DNA from: Kineosporia babensis
GTDB taxonomy: Bacteria; Actinomycetota; Actinomycetes; Actinomycetales; Kineosporiaceae
Length of the DNA stretch: 64,000 nucleotides
Assembly: GCF_021129305.1 (NCBI RefSeq)
Contig: NZ_JAJOMB010000008.1
Location: forward strand, 186,001 to 250,000
Direction of reading: 5' to 3'
Below are positions 17,090 through 25,665 of the stretch, piece by piece. The notes under the pieces were generated by a model. That model worked only from the letters and a program-made list of their open reading frames with translations. It ran no database searches and had not been told where the DNA came from. Position 1 is the stretch's first letter; the number at the start of each line of letters is the position of its first letter. A program made the translations under genes and the position numbers.

Positions 17090-18585
17090 GCAACACCCCC
17101 CGATCCGGCTCGACCCGACTGCCCGGCGGTACGCCGCCGGGCGGCTCGGCCGGGCCTGGTACCGGCCAGCAGCCGTACGACAGCGCCCGGCTGGTCAAGC
17201 AGGTACGCAACCGCTGGCGCCGGGCCAAGACCAGCCCGCAGCCCAGCCTGGACGCCCTCGCCGCCTACGACGAGCGCTCCGAGCGGCTGCGCCTGGTCGA
17301 CGCCCTGCCCAACCGCCAGGTGAGCGACGCCGACCGCAAGTACATGCTCCGGCTGATCAAGATCACCCTGCTGCTGTGCGTGGTGTTCCAGCGGTTCGCG
17401 CTGCCGCTGGGCGGTTTCCCGATCTCCGTGCCGCTGGTCGCGATGTACGTGTTCCTGGTGCTGGCCCGGCTGCGTGGCGGGGTCCGCTACAACCGGGTGC
17501 GCAGCGAGCTGTTCATCGCCTCGGCCGGGCTGGTCATGCTGGCCACGTTCTTCGCCGGTCTCACCCCGGGATCGTCGGTCTCGGTGAACTCGGTCCTGCT
17601 CCTGCTGATCATCTACATCCCCTGGGTGTTCTGCATCAGCTCGCAGTTCCGCGACCTGTTCGTCCCGGTGGCCCGGTTCTACACCCAGATCATGCTGGTC
17701 GCCTCGGTGGTCGGGATCTTCCAGCTGGCCTCGCAGTACGCCGGCGTCTGGGTCTACCAGGACTTCATCCTGAACGTGGTCCCGGAGAACTTCCTGCTCC
17801 AGAACTACAACGTGTCGTACCAGCTGGCCTGGAACGACCCGACCACGAAGGCCAACGCCTTCGTCTTCCTGGAGCCCTCGTTCCTGTGCCAGTTCCTGGC
17901 CGTGGCCCTGGTGGTCGCGCTGCTGATCCGGGCGCCCGCCTGGCAGCCGGCCCTGCTGGGCATGGGTATGGCCGCCACGCTGTCCGGTACCGGCATCATC
18001 CTGCTGGTGCTGTGCGTGGCCCTGATGGTGGTCGTGGCCCCGAACCGGATCCGCCCGGCGTACGTGCTGGCGGGGGTGGTCGGGCTGGCGATCGTCTTCG
18101 CCACCCCGGCGGCCGACATCCTGCTGGACCGAAGGAACGAGACCTCCCAGGAGGGCTCCTCGGGTTACATCCGGTTCGTCCAGCCGTACACCGAGGTGGC
18201 GGACGGGCTGCGGGAAGAGGCCACCCGGCTGTTCGTCGGGGCCGGGCCGGGTTCGGCCGACCGGTTGCTGACCTCGTTCCGCTCAGGTGGTGACGCGGTG
18301 GTCTACACCATCGCGCCCAAGCTCGCCTTCGAGTACGGCCTGATCGCGATGGTGGTGTTCGTCGCCTTCCTGGTGGTGGCCGTGTACCGCGGTCCGCCGA
18401 TCCCGGTGCTGCCCACCGGCATCCTGTTCATGATCTTCTTCCTGTCCGGAAGTCTGCTGCAGCCGCACACTCTGGCGCTGGCCTGGCTGCTGACCAGTCT
18501 CTGGGGCCCACCGGTAACGGTGGGGGTGTCGGACGCGCTGGCCGCGATGGTCCGCAGGAACAAGGACGCCGGGGCGCAGGCCTAG
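17086..18585 (+). CDS. O-antigen polymerase/ligase-like membrane protein (Wzy-type)
   Basis: 499 residues from a GTG overlapping the previous stop. A polar N-terminal ~85 residues (Gly/Pro/Arg-rich) precedes about ten or more hydrophobic segments, such as ITLLLCVVFQRFALPLGGF, FIASAGLVMLATFFAGL and LIAMVVFVAFLVVAVY. A large loop in the C-terminal half holds RRNETSQEGSSGYIRF and VGAGPGSADRLL, reminiscent of the periplasmic loop of Wzy/WaaL proteins. It is the best candidate polymerase for the lipid-linked repeat units flipped by the neighbouring transporter. Family assignment rests on topology and context more than on sequence motifs. Confidence 0.75.
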   Translation: MSNTPRSGSTRLPGGTPPGGSAGPGTGQQPYDSARLVKQVRNRWRRAKTSPQPSLDALAAYDERSERLRLVDALPNRQVSDADRKYMLRLIKITLLLCVVFQRFALPLGGFPISVPLVAMYVFLVLARLRGGVRYNRVRSELFIASAGLVMLATFFAGLTPGSSVSVNSVLLLLIIYIPWVFCISSQFRDLFVPVARFYTQIMLVASVVGIFQLASQYAGVWVYQDFILNVVPENFLLQNYNVSYQLAWNDPTTKANAFVFLEPSFLCQFLAVALVVALLIRAPAWQPALLGMGMAATLSGTGIILLVLCVALMVVVAPNRIRPAYVLAGVVGLAIVFATPAADILLDRRNETSQEGSSGYIRFVQPYTEVADGLREEATRLFVGAGPGSADRLLTSFRSGGDAVVYTIAPKLAFEYGLIAMVVFVAFLVVAVYRGPPIPVLPTGILFMIFFLSGSLLQPHTLALAWLLTSLWGPPVTVGVSDALAAMVRRNKDAGAQA

Positions 18586-18602
18586 GCAGAACAGAATTGA
18601 GG

Positions 18603-18640
18603 ACGCTTTCCGGCCGCTGGGCCGGGAAGCGTTTTCTTTT
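18603..18640 (+). terminator. Terminator after the polymerase-like gene
   Basis: ACGCTTTCCGGCC pairs with GGCCGGGAAGCGT around GCTG, with TTTTCTTTT following. The base reads ATTGAGGACGC, as in other terminators here. Confidence 0.85.
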
Positions 18641-18694
18641 GGGTGTGGTCAGGCAGAGCAGAGGACGTCCGGGCGGGCTTGCGCAGCAGACAGG

Positions 18695-18744
18695 CCAATG
18701 GCTGTGCGGGGCACCGGAATGCTGGTGCCCCGCACAGCCATTGG
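18695..18744 (-). terminator. 21-bp hairpin between convergent genes
   Basis: Perfect inverted repeat starting CCAATGGCTGTGCGG with an 8-nt loop, 33 bases from the stop of the flippase gene. It lacks a strong T-run on either strand. Confidence 0.6.
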
Positions 18745-18776
18745 TGGGTATTGCTCAGGTTCTGGTTACGGCCGGA

Positions 18777-21728
18777 TCAGCGGTTGCGGCGCCCGGCCTC
18801 GGGGAACGGCCACGGGTCTTCGCCCTGGTCTTCGGCCGACTGGCCACGCCCCGGTTCCCGGCTGCGACCCTGTTCACGGCCTTGCTCGCGGCTCTGTCCG
18901 CGACCGGAACGCCCGTCCCCGTAAGGGTTCTGCTGGTCATAGCGGTTCGGCCCGCCGGCCCGGCCGGACTCACGCCCCCGACCCTCATAGCCACGGCCGT
19001 CATTACCGCGACCGTCGTGGCCACGGCCTTCGTAAGCGGCCGCGTCATATCCCGGATCGTCGTAGCCAGGTTCGCCGTACTCCCGGCCGCCGGCTCCTCG
19101 GTCCGGGTAACCGCCGCCGCGCTGACCACCAGCACCGCGAGACTGCCCCCGTTCCGGTCGCGCCTCGTAGCCCTGGACCGGTGTGCCGTAGGCGTTCTGG
19201 CCTTCGCCCGGAGTCGCATACCCACCCCGGCCACGCCCACGCTCGTCGTAGTCCTGGGGCGCAGGGCCACGGCCATTGGCCGGCGTCGCGTACCCGCCGC
19301 GGCCACCGGATTCGTACCCAGCGCGCCCATCAGCAGGGGCCTCGTACCCCCCGCGACCGCCGGCACTTTCGCGCCCGCTGCGGCCCCGACCGCTCAGGCC
19401 GTCACGTTCCTGGCTCCGGGAACCCTGCTCGCTCCAGTCCGCCTCGCGACCACCGCTCGGCCGGCCACCCGCGTCGTAACCACCGCGCCCAGCAGCCTGG
19501 CCACCCGTGTCGTAACCACCGCGCCCGGCAGCCTGGCCACCGGTGTCATGGCCGCCCCGGCCCTGGCCGTCGTAACCACCACGACCACCGGCCGAACCAC
19601 CGCGCGCAGGCCCACCAGCGCCATAACCGTCCGGACCCGGCTGAGCCTGGTCGGCATAACCATCACGGCCACGGGCATCACCACGGCCGGAACCCGGCCG
19701 CCTGGGAGCCTCACCGTGAGCGCTGTAATCGCCCTGGATCTCTACTCCGCGAACTTCGCCACGTGAACCCGAGCCACCACGAGCCTGCCCACGACCTGGC
19801 TCATCCCAGTCCCGCGCACCGGCGTTGCCCCGGTCCGACCGTCGGCCGTCATCGGGCCCACCCTGCGCGGACTCCCACGGCGCCGGGAACTGACCCTGCG
19901 AAGAGGGTGGCCTACCGCCACGGTCCTGCCGAACCGCAACGGTGGGCTCATGGGCGTCGTAAGCGCCCTCCGACCCGCGGCCAGAGGGGCCGAAGCCCTG
20001 CCCGTCCTGCCGCACGGCAACCGTAGGGCCGGTCGGGTCGTACCAGCCTTCGGCCTGCGAGCCGGCCGGACTCTCGTACCCGTCCCGGTCCCGCGGATCA
20101 CGACCACGCGGATCACGGCCCTGCAGATCACGGCCCTGCAGATCACGGCCCTGCGGATCACGGCCCGAACGACCGCCGGACGAGTGCCGGTCCCGCTCGT
20201 CCCAGCCCCACGGTTCCTCGGCCTGCCGGCCGGCCAGGCGCTGCTCCGGCTCGTCCAGAGCCCAGCGCTCCTGCTCGTCCTCACTCCAGAAACCCTGGGC
20301 ACCATGACGTTCGCGCTCGTCAAAGCGCTCGTCAAAGCGTTCGTCGTAACGGTCGTCGTAAAGCTCGTCCCGGGCCCGGCCCGCGTTGCCCTGGGCCCGC
20401 AGCGCCTCCGCCGCCTCTTCCTCGATCCACGGGCGAGGCTGCTTGTCGGCCTTCAGGAAGATGATCCAGCTGGCCACGAAACCGGCGATCTGCGCGGTGG
20501 CCATGCCCCAGGCCGCCCCCGGACCGCTCCACAGCGCCCCGCCGAGCGAACCCAGACCCAGCATCAGCGGCGCCTGCACGAAGGTGACCCGCAGCATCTG
20601 GTCGGCCCGGCGCAGCGCCTTCAGACCCAGGCTGGCGCCCAGCACGAAGCCCACGCAGACCACGATGATGCCCATCGGGAGCATCACCTCGCGGGCGGTC
20701 GCCCAGCTGTCGCCCAGCAGCTCGCCACCGATAGAGGTCGGCACCAGCAGCAGGATCAGCACCCAGGTCCCGGCGATCCCGCCGATCCCCGCGCTGAGCA
20801 TCAGGGCGCCCTTGAGCAACGACTGACCGGCCATCGCGGTGCGTGAGAGCATCGGCAGGCCGAACGAGGAGATCCCGGAGAAGAGCAGGTTCAGCGGGCC
20901 CAGCAGGGTCTGCGCGGCCCGGATACCACCGATCGCCACCTTGCCGACGATGCCGCTCACCACGTACGAGACCAGGGTGGTGGCGCCCTGGTTGAACGAG
21001 AAGTCGGCGGCCATCTTCATGTTGATGTCGCGGGTCTCGCGGAACCAGGCCATCGCCTCGAACGGGTCGGGCGCCACCCGGGTCTGCAGGATGCCGATCA
21101 GGGCGGCGACCAGTGCCCCCGCACCCCAGGCCAGGGTGATCAGGAAGACCGACGGCTCCGGCTGGACCAGCAGCACCGCCAGCAGACCGAACTGGATCGC
21201 GGTGCGGACCGCGTCGTTGATCGTGGCGGTGCGCGGGCGGCCGGCCGCGAAGAAGGCGCTGCGCCAGGTCTCCTGCAGCATCAGGCCGGGCATCGCCAGC
21301 CCCAGGCCGAGAATCGCCAGCGCACTGACGTGGTCGCCGAGCACGAAGTACATCACCGCGGCCGCCGCCGCACAGATCAGGCCGGTGACCACGCCGAAGC
21401 TGATCGCTGAGCCGGCCGCCTGGCGCTGGGCCCGGCGGCGGGTGTGCCGGTCGGCGTCGGTGAACCGGATGACGTACGGGTCGCCGATCCCGGCCCGGCC
21501 CAGGCCGATCAGGAAGGTGAAGGTGACCAGCATCAGGCTGAAGGACCCGAAGTCCTCCTTGGTGACCTGCCGGGCCACCACGATCGAGAGGGCGAAGTTG
21601 GCCAGGCTGGAGAGCGCCTGGTCGGCGAACGTCCAGATGATCCGGCTCTTGTTGGAGATCTGCGGGGTGTCGTCCTCGGAGTCCAGGTCGGCCGGGTCCC
21701 GGTGCACGTGCCTGCCGGTCAGCGCCAC
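18777..21728 (-). CDS. Polysaccharide flippase (MVF/Wzx-like) with giant RGG/Tyr-rich tail
   Basis: 983 residues from a GTG at 21728 with AGGTGAG upstream. Residues ~25-425 form a multi-helix transporter domain (SRIIWTFADQALSSLANF at its start) of the Wzx/MATE-like exporter type, about the full length of such proteins. From about residue 430 to the end is a ~550-residue low-complexity, probably disordered cytoplasmic tail. It holds DERFDER repeats, a GRDLQGRD/GRDPRGRD block, two copies of PTVAVRQD, at least six RGGY units (GRGGYDTGGQAAG repeated), and a Gln/Arg-rich end (SREQGREQGRSREPG). The frame is unbroken and keeps high GC3. It should flip the lipid-linked repeat unit; the tail may recruit or cluster partners. 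Only the transporter part has a known family role. Confidence 0.85.
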   Translation of the reverse strand: MALTGRHVHRDPADLDSEDDTPQISNKSRIIWTFADQALSSLANFALSIVVARQVTKEDFGSFSLMLVTFTFLIGLGRAGIGDPYVIRFTDADRHTRRRAQRQAAGSAISFGVVTGLICAAAAAVMYFVLGDHVSALAILGLGLAMPGLMLQETWRSAFFAAGRPRTATINDAVRTAIQFGLLAVLLVQPEPSVFLITLAWGAGALVAALIGILQTRVAPDPFEAMAWFRETRDINMKMAADFSFNQGATTLVSYVVSGIVGKVAIGGIRAAQTLLGPLNLLFSGISSFGLPMLSRTAMAGQSLLKGALMLSAGIGGIAGTWVLILLLVPTSIGGELLGDSWATAREVMLPMGIIVVCVGFVLGASLGLKALRRADQMLRVTFVQAPLMLGLGSLGGALWSGPGAAWGMATAQIAGFVASWIIFLKADKQPRPWIEEEAAEALRAQGNAGRARDELYDDRYDERFDERFDERERHGAQGFWSEDEQERWALDEPEQRLAGRQAEEPWGWDERDRHSSGGRSGRDPQGRDLQGRDLQGRDPRGRDPRDRDGYESPAGSQAEGWYDPTGPTVAVRQDGQGFGPSGRGSEGAYDAHEPTVAVRQDRGGRPPSSQGQFPAPWESAQGGPDDGRRSDRGNAGARDWDEPGRGQARGGSGSRGEVRGVEIQGDYSAHGEAPRRPGSGRGDARGRDGYADQAQPGPDGYGAGGPARGGSAGGRGGYDGQGRGGHDTGGQAAGRGGYDTGGQAAGRGGYDAGGRPSGGREADWSEQGSRSQERDGLSGRGRSGRESAGGRGGYEAPADGRAGYESGGRGGYATPANGRGPAPQDYDERGRGRGGYATPGEGQNAYGTPVQGYEARPERGQSRGAGGQRGGGYPDRGAGGREYGEPGYDDPGYDAAAYEGRGHDGRGNDGRGYEGRGRESGRAGGPNRYDQQNPYGDGRSGRGQSREQGREQGRSREPGRGQSAEDQGEDPWPFPEAGRRNR
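19473..19553 (-). repeat. 36-bp coding repeat in the flippase tail
   Basis: Two near-identical 36-bp units and part of a third encode RGGYDTGGQAAG-type dodecapeptides. The unit start recurs at 19475 and 19511. The repeat stays in frame, consistent with slippage or recombination under coding constraint. Confidence 0.8.
20095..20165 (-). repeat. 18-bp coding repeat in the flippase tail
   Basis: About four tandem units of GATCACGGCCCTGCAGAT type encode GRDLQG/GRDPRG hexapeptides. A second block with 12-bp period (CTCGTCAAAGCG type, 20316-20350) encodes FDER units just upstream in the protein. Confidence 0.8.
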
Positions 21729-22220
21729 GGCTCACCTGCTTCCGAGGGGAAGCGGCGGCGAATGCCTGTCGCGATGGCGCCGGTGCGGCCGGGCATTCAC
21801 GCACACCTTTCGCAGATCGCGGTCCGACGGCCCGGACGGCACCGTCGGAAACGATCGACCAGCACGTCTGCGAGCAGTTCGATCGAGCACTGGAACCGGA
21901 CGGTACAGCGCCGGCCCGGAACACCACAGCAAGCTTCCGGCGTCTCAGCCTACCTTCACGCCTCGTGAGGTCCGTCGGTTTCGCTGCGGTGCACCTGTCC
22001 GGCGCAATCCGGACACCAAAACGAGTATCAACCTGGACTTAAGGTTGCGCTTGATCAGCCAAACGGATGACCCTGCCACATCTTCACGCCAGAAACACAG
22101 GTAAAGGGCATTAACTAAGACGGCCGAGTCTCAGCGCGCTCTCAGTTACCCTCAGGGCGCGGTCTGACCGCATTAAGAGTAAGTTGCGAACGTGTTGCCT
22201 ACGGAGAGGCCTGGACCGAT
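21729..22220. other. Divergent intergenic region
   Basis: 492 bases between the divergent flippase and glycosyltransferase starts. No credible gene was seen. The part from about 22010 to 22190 is noticeably less GC-rich (for example AAGGGCATTAACTAAGAC and GCATTAAGAGTAAG) and probably holds both promoters. No strong palindrome or hairpin was found. Confidence 0.5.
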
Positions 22221-23168
22221 ATGCCGTCTGTGAGCGTGGTGATCGCGTGCTACAACGCCGCCGACACTCTCGGCATCCAGCTGGAGGCACTGGCCCGGCA
22301 GACCTACCGGGGTGACTGGGACGTCATCATCAGTGACAACGGCTCCACCGACCACAGCCGCCTGGTCGCCCAGCGGTACGAGAGCCGGCTGCCGAACCTG
22401 CAGATCGTCGACTCCTCCGGCACCGCCGGGGCCGGGCACGCGCGCAACATTGCCGCCCAGCACTCCGAAGCCGACTTCCTGGCCTTCTGCGACGCCGACG
22501 ACGAGGTGGCCGACGACTGGCTGGAGACCATGACGGTGGCGCTGGAGCGCAACCCGTTCGTGGCCGGCCGCTTCGAGTCGCGCAAGCTGAACTCCGAACG
22601 GGTGCTGCGCTCGCGCCCGCTGCAGCAGAGCACCGGTCTGCAGGAGTCGCCGTTCGGCCCGGGTCTGCCGCACGCCGGCGCCGGCAACATGGGCGTCCAG
22701 CGCGAGATCTTCCTCACCGCGGGCGGCTTCGACCAGGCCGTGGGCACCCTGGAGGACACCGACCTGTGCTGGCGGATCCAGCTGGCCGGCACCCCGCTGA
22801 TCTTCGCCCCCGACGCGGTGGTGCACGTGCGGCTGCGGACCTCGTTCAGCAAGATGTGGCGCCAGGGCTGGTCCTACGGTCACGCCGCGGCGTTGCTGGA
22901 GCGGCGCTACGGCAACAAGCCGATCGCCAGCGTCACCGCGGTCACCACCTCCCTGGCCGTGATCAAGGCGGCCGAGGAGGCCGAGATCCAGCCTGCTCAG
23001 GGCAAGGTCGGCTCGGCGCTGAAGCTGATGCGGGAGAACCCCTCCCCCGGGGCGATGCTGTGGGCGGTCGGCTGGCACGTCGGGCACCGGGCGATGAAGG
23101 GCGACGAACTGCCCGCGCTGCCGATGCTCACCTCCGGCCAGGAGAACCGGCTGAGCCAGGCCGGCTGA
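22221..23168 (+). CDS. Glycosyltransferase family 2
   Basis: 315 residues with GGAGAGG upstream of the ATG. GT-A features: SVVIACYNAADTLGIQLEAL, ISDNGSTDHS, FCDADDEVADDW (DxD-type metal site), AGNMGVQREIF and GTLEDTDLCWRIQ with the acidic pair of the acceptor site. The C-terminal ~60 residues are basic and may lie along the membrane. It is likely cytoplasmic, acting on lipid-linked intermediates. The gene stands alone between a divergent promoter region and a strong terminator, so it may be transcribed separately from the other glycosyltransferases. Confidence 0.87.
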   Translation: MPSVSVVIACYNAADTLGIQLEALARQTYRGDWDVIISDNGSTDHSRLVAQRYESRLPNLQIVDSSGTAGAGHARNIAAQHSEADFLAFCDADDEVADDWLETMTVALERNPFVAGRFESRKLNSERVLRSRPLQQSTGLQESPFGPGLPHAGAGNMGVQREIFLTAGGFDQAVGTLEDTDLCWRIQLAGTPLIFAPDAVVHVRLRTSFSKMWRQGWSYGHAAALLERRYGNKPIASVTAVTTSLAVIKAAEEAEIQPAQGKVGSALKLMRENPSPGAMLWAVGWHVGHRAMKGDELPALPMLTSGQENRLSQAG

Positions 23169-23188
23169 GACCCGAAACCCAGGAACCG

Positions 23189-23240
23189 CACAAAGCAGAG
23201 GACGCTTGCCCCGGCCGGGGCAAGCGTCCTCTGCTTTGTG
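23189..23240. terminator. Perfect 24-bp hairpin terminator between convergent genes
   Basis: Left arm begins CACAAAGCAGAGGACG and the right arm is its exact complement, with loop GGCC. It is the longest perfect stem in the window and separates the GT2 gene from the convergent GT4 gene. It shares the GCAGAGGACGC base with its relatives. Confidence 0.85.
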
Positions 23241-23255
23241 CTCTTAAAAGGGTTT

Positions 23256-24434
23256 TCAGTGCCCCAGGAAGTCCAGCATCGGCTGCAGCGTGACGTCCCA
23301 GGAGTAGTGCTTGCGCACCCAGTCCTGGGCCAGCGCCGAGGTGTCGCGCGGCGAGCGCAGCCGGGCCACCACCGTGTCGGCGAACAGCTGCGGGTCGATC
23401 TTCAGCCGGTCCACCAGCTCGGAGGGGATGTCCTCCAGGCCGGAGGCGCCCACGTCGGTCGAGACGATGTCGATGCCGGCGCCCAGGTATTCCAGGATCT
23501 TGATCCGTGAGCCGCCACCGGACAGCAGCGGCACGATGCCCAGCACGTGCGCGTCCAGCACGGCCGACATCACCGGCGGGTTGGCCAGCAGGGTGATGCC
23601 GTCGGGAGCACAGGCCTCGGTCACCGCCTTGCCGGGGTTACGGCCGGCGACGGTCACCGTGGCCTCGGGGATCTGGGCCCGGATCAGCGGCCAGACCTTC
23701 TCCGAGAACCACACCACCCCGTCGATGTTCGGCTCCCAGTCCAGGGCGCCGGAGAAGACCATCGAGTTGGCCGGGCGGTTGCCCGAGGGGGTGACCTGAC
23801 CGGCGAAGATGCCGTTGCGGCAGACGATGGTTCCGCGCTTGGGGTTCAGTGCCCGGGCGTCGGCTTCGGTGCAGACCATCACCGGGTAACGGTCGGCCAC
23901 GTGCGCCTCGAGGTGGCGCAGCAGCCGCACCTCGGCGTTCATCGCGACCTTGTCCTTGGCCGAGGTGGCCAGCCGGGCCCGCTGGTTCATCAGGTCGGAC
24001 TCGATGTTGTGCATGCTCACCACGATCTGGTCGGCCCCGGCCGCCACCTCGTCGGCCAGCCCGGCCAGCGCGGTGTGGTCGATGACGGCCACGTCGTAGC
24101 GGCCCTCGGCGCCGTTCCACAGGTTGTCGAGCAGCTTCGAGCCGCCGGTGCGCAGACCGCTCAGCGACTTGTAGCGCGCCGCGGTGCGCAGCTGGCGCAG
24201 CAGGTCGCCCCCGGACGAGCGGCCCGGGTGCTCCTCCAGCGGCCGGCCCGGCCCCTTGGCGACGACCCCGTCCGGGCTCACCACGGTGGTGTCGTACCTG
24301 GTGGACAGGGTCTCCAGGATGGCCAGGGTGCGCAGGGTGCCGCCCGAGGTCGGAGTCGCGGAGAACTCCTTGGTCACCAGCAGGCAGCGAGGTACTCCGG
24401 CGGCGCCGGGCGTGGGACTGTTCGTCGTGGGCAC
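23256..24434 (-). CDS. Glycosyltransferase, GT4-like
   Basis: 392 residues from GTG at 24434. The N-terminal domain (CLLVTKEFSATPTSGGTLRT) and the C-terminal GT-B domain are clear: VFSGALDWEPNIDGVVWF, GRNPGKAV, GGGSRIKILEYLGAGIDIVS and TDVGASGLED. The overall layout resembles the first GT4 enzyme of the window (865-2298), with the same 'NxDGxxWF' pattern, so the two may be distant paralogues. It is a retaining glycosyltransferase of unknown sugar specificity and probably adds a residue of the exopolysaccharide repeat unit. Confidence 0.87.
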   Translation of the reverse strand: MPTTNSPTPGAAGVPRCLLVTKEFSATPTSGGTLRTLAILETLSTRYDTTVVSPDGVVAKGPGRPLEEHPGRSSGGDLLRQLRTAARYKSLSGLRTGGSKLLDNLWNGAEGRYDVAVIDHTALAGLADEVAAGADQIVVSMHNIESDLMNQRARLATSAKDKVAMNAEVRLLRHLEAHVADRYPVMVCTEADARALNPKRGTIVCRNGIFAGQVTPSGNRPANSMVFSGALDWEPNIDGVVWFSEKVWPLIRAQIPEATVTVAGRNPGKAVTEACAPDGITLLANPPVMSAVLDAHVLGIVPLLSGGGSRIKILEYLGAGIDIVSTDVGASGLEDIPSELVDRLKIDPQLFADTVVARLRSPRDTSALAQDWVRKHYSWDVTLQPMLDFLGH

Positions 24435-24690
24435 CCCCCGACCCTAACCACTGCGGAGACCGGATGAGGCCACGATCGGCCCGTGACCGGCTCCGGAACC
24501 AGACCCGTACCCCTTCAGCAAGCGCGGGTTTGACCACTAAAGTCCGGGCGCAGCGGGGGCGGGTCCTCGGGCGGTGGCATCAATTCACGAAACTGCCCCC
24601 GTTGGGGCGGCTGCTGGGGGATACCCTCGCGTGGAGTCAAGAAGACTATTAAGACAGGATCAAACCCATGGTCCCCACGGACGGAGCATG

Positions 24691-25665
24691 ATGACTCGCA
24701 CCCGACCTGCGGTCACCGTCTGCATCCCCACCTTCAACCGGCGGGAGCTGCTCAGCCGCAGCTTGCAGAGTGTCCTCGACCAGTCCTTAGAGGACGCTGA
24801 GATCATCGTCTCGGACAACGCCTCGACCGACGACACCGAGGAGTACGTCCGCTCGATCCGGGACCCGCGCGTGCGTTACGACCGGCTGCCCACCAACATC
24901 GGCCTGTTCGGCAACCTCTCGCGCTGCCTGAGCCTGGGCAGCGGCCGGTACCGGGTGATGCTCCCCGACGACGACAGCATGCTGCCGGGCAACCTCGAGG
25001 CCAAGGTCCGCTTCCTGGACGCCAACCCGAGCGCCGGAATGGTGCACTCGGCCTTCCGTTACCTGGACGACGGCCCGCAGCCGTTCGGCGAGCCGCAGAA
25101 CTGGTCCCGGCTGGAGAGCGACACCCTCGAGCCCGGCCTGGCCTTCCTGCGCCGCTCGCTGGCGGTCGGCGGGATCGTCTGCGTCTCCTCGGTGATGACC
25201 CGCAGCTCGATGGTCTGGAACGAGCGCTTCGACGCCTCCGACGGCCCGTACGCCGACATCGCCCTGTGGTGCCGCATCGCCAGCCGCTCCGACGTGGGCT
25301 TCCTGGCCGCGCCGCTGTCCGGCTACATGGTGCACGGCGGCTCGGCCAGCTCCGGATTCCAGCTGGTCCAGGTCAACGGCGGTCAGCACCACATGACGGC
25401 GCAGCACGCCGACGCCACCCTGCAGGCGCACGGCCGGTTCGTGCAGCGCGCGGACATCACCCCGCAGCTGCGCGCCGAGCTGGCCGCGATCGTGGCCGAG
25501 GCCGACCGCCGGATGCGGCTGACCGTGCTGGCCAACAAGACCATCCCGCCGAACGCGATGAAGATGCTCAAGCGCGCGGTCGGCTGGGGCAAGGGCAACG
25601 CCCTGCACCGCAACCTGTCCCTGGACGGCAACGTCGGCGCGCCCGGCCCGGGGGCCATGGCGTGA
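24691..25665 (+). CDS. Glycosyltransferase family 2
   Basis: 324 residues from the ATG at 24691, with an adjacent alternative ATG at 24688; CGGAG lies just upstream. The frame extends further upstream without a ribosome site. Motifs: VTVCIPTFNRRELLSRSLQS, IIVSDNASTDDTEEYV, MLPDDDSMLPGN (DxD metal site) and HSAFRYLDDG. A WNERFDASDGPYADIALW segment marks the acceptor site. It is followed by a GTGA overlap with a GMC-type oxidoreductase, so the two products are made together and may modify the same sugar or lipid intermediate. Confidence 0.87.
   Translation: MTRTRPAVTVCIPTFNRRELLSRSLQSVLDQSLEDAEIIVSDNASTDDTEEYVRSIRDPRVRYDRLPTNIGLFGNLSRCLSLGSGRYRVMLPDDDSMLPGNLEAKVRFLDANPSAGMVHSAFRYLDDGPQPFGEPQNWSRLESDTLEPGLAFLRRSLAVGGIVCVSSVMTRSSMVWNERFDASDGPYADIALWCRIASRSDVGFLAAPLSGYMVHGGSASSGFQLVQVNGGQHHMTAQHADATLQAHGRFVQRADITPQLRAELAAIVAEADRRMRLTVLANKTIPPNAMKMLKRAVGWGKGNALHRNLSLDGNVGAPGPGAMA

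Noticed and set aside
18780-20340. Repeats that could suggest a CRISPR array
   Set aside because: Units are 12, 18 and 36 bp, in frame and adjacent without spacers; they encode the low-complexity tail of the flippase.
20332-21927. 531-codon frame on the same strand as the flippase in another frame
   Set aside because: It overlaps the transporter domain, which has clear membrane helices in its own frame; the alternative has an Arg/Gly/Pro-biased composition without domains.
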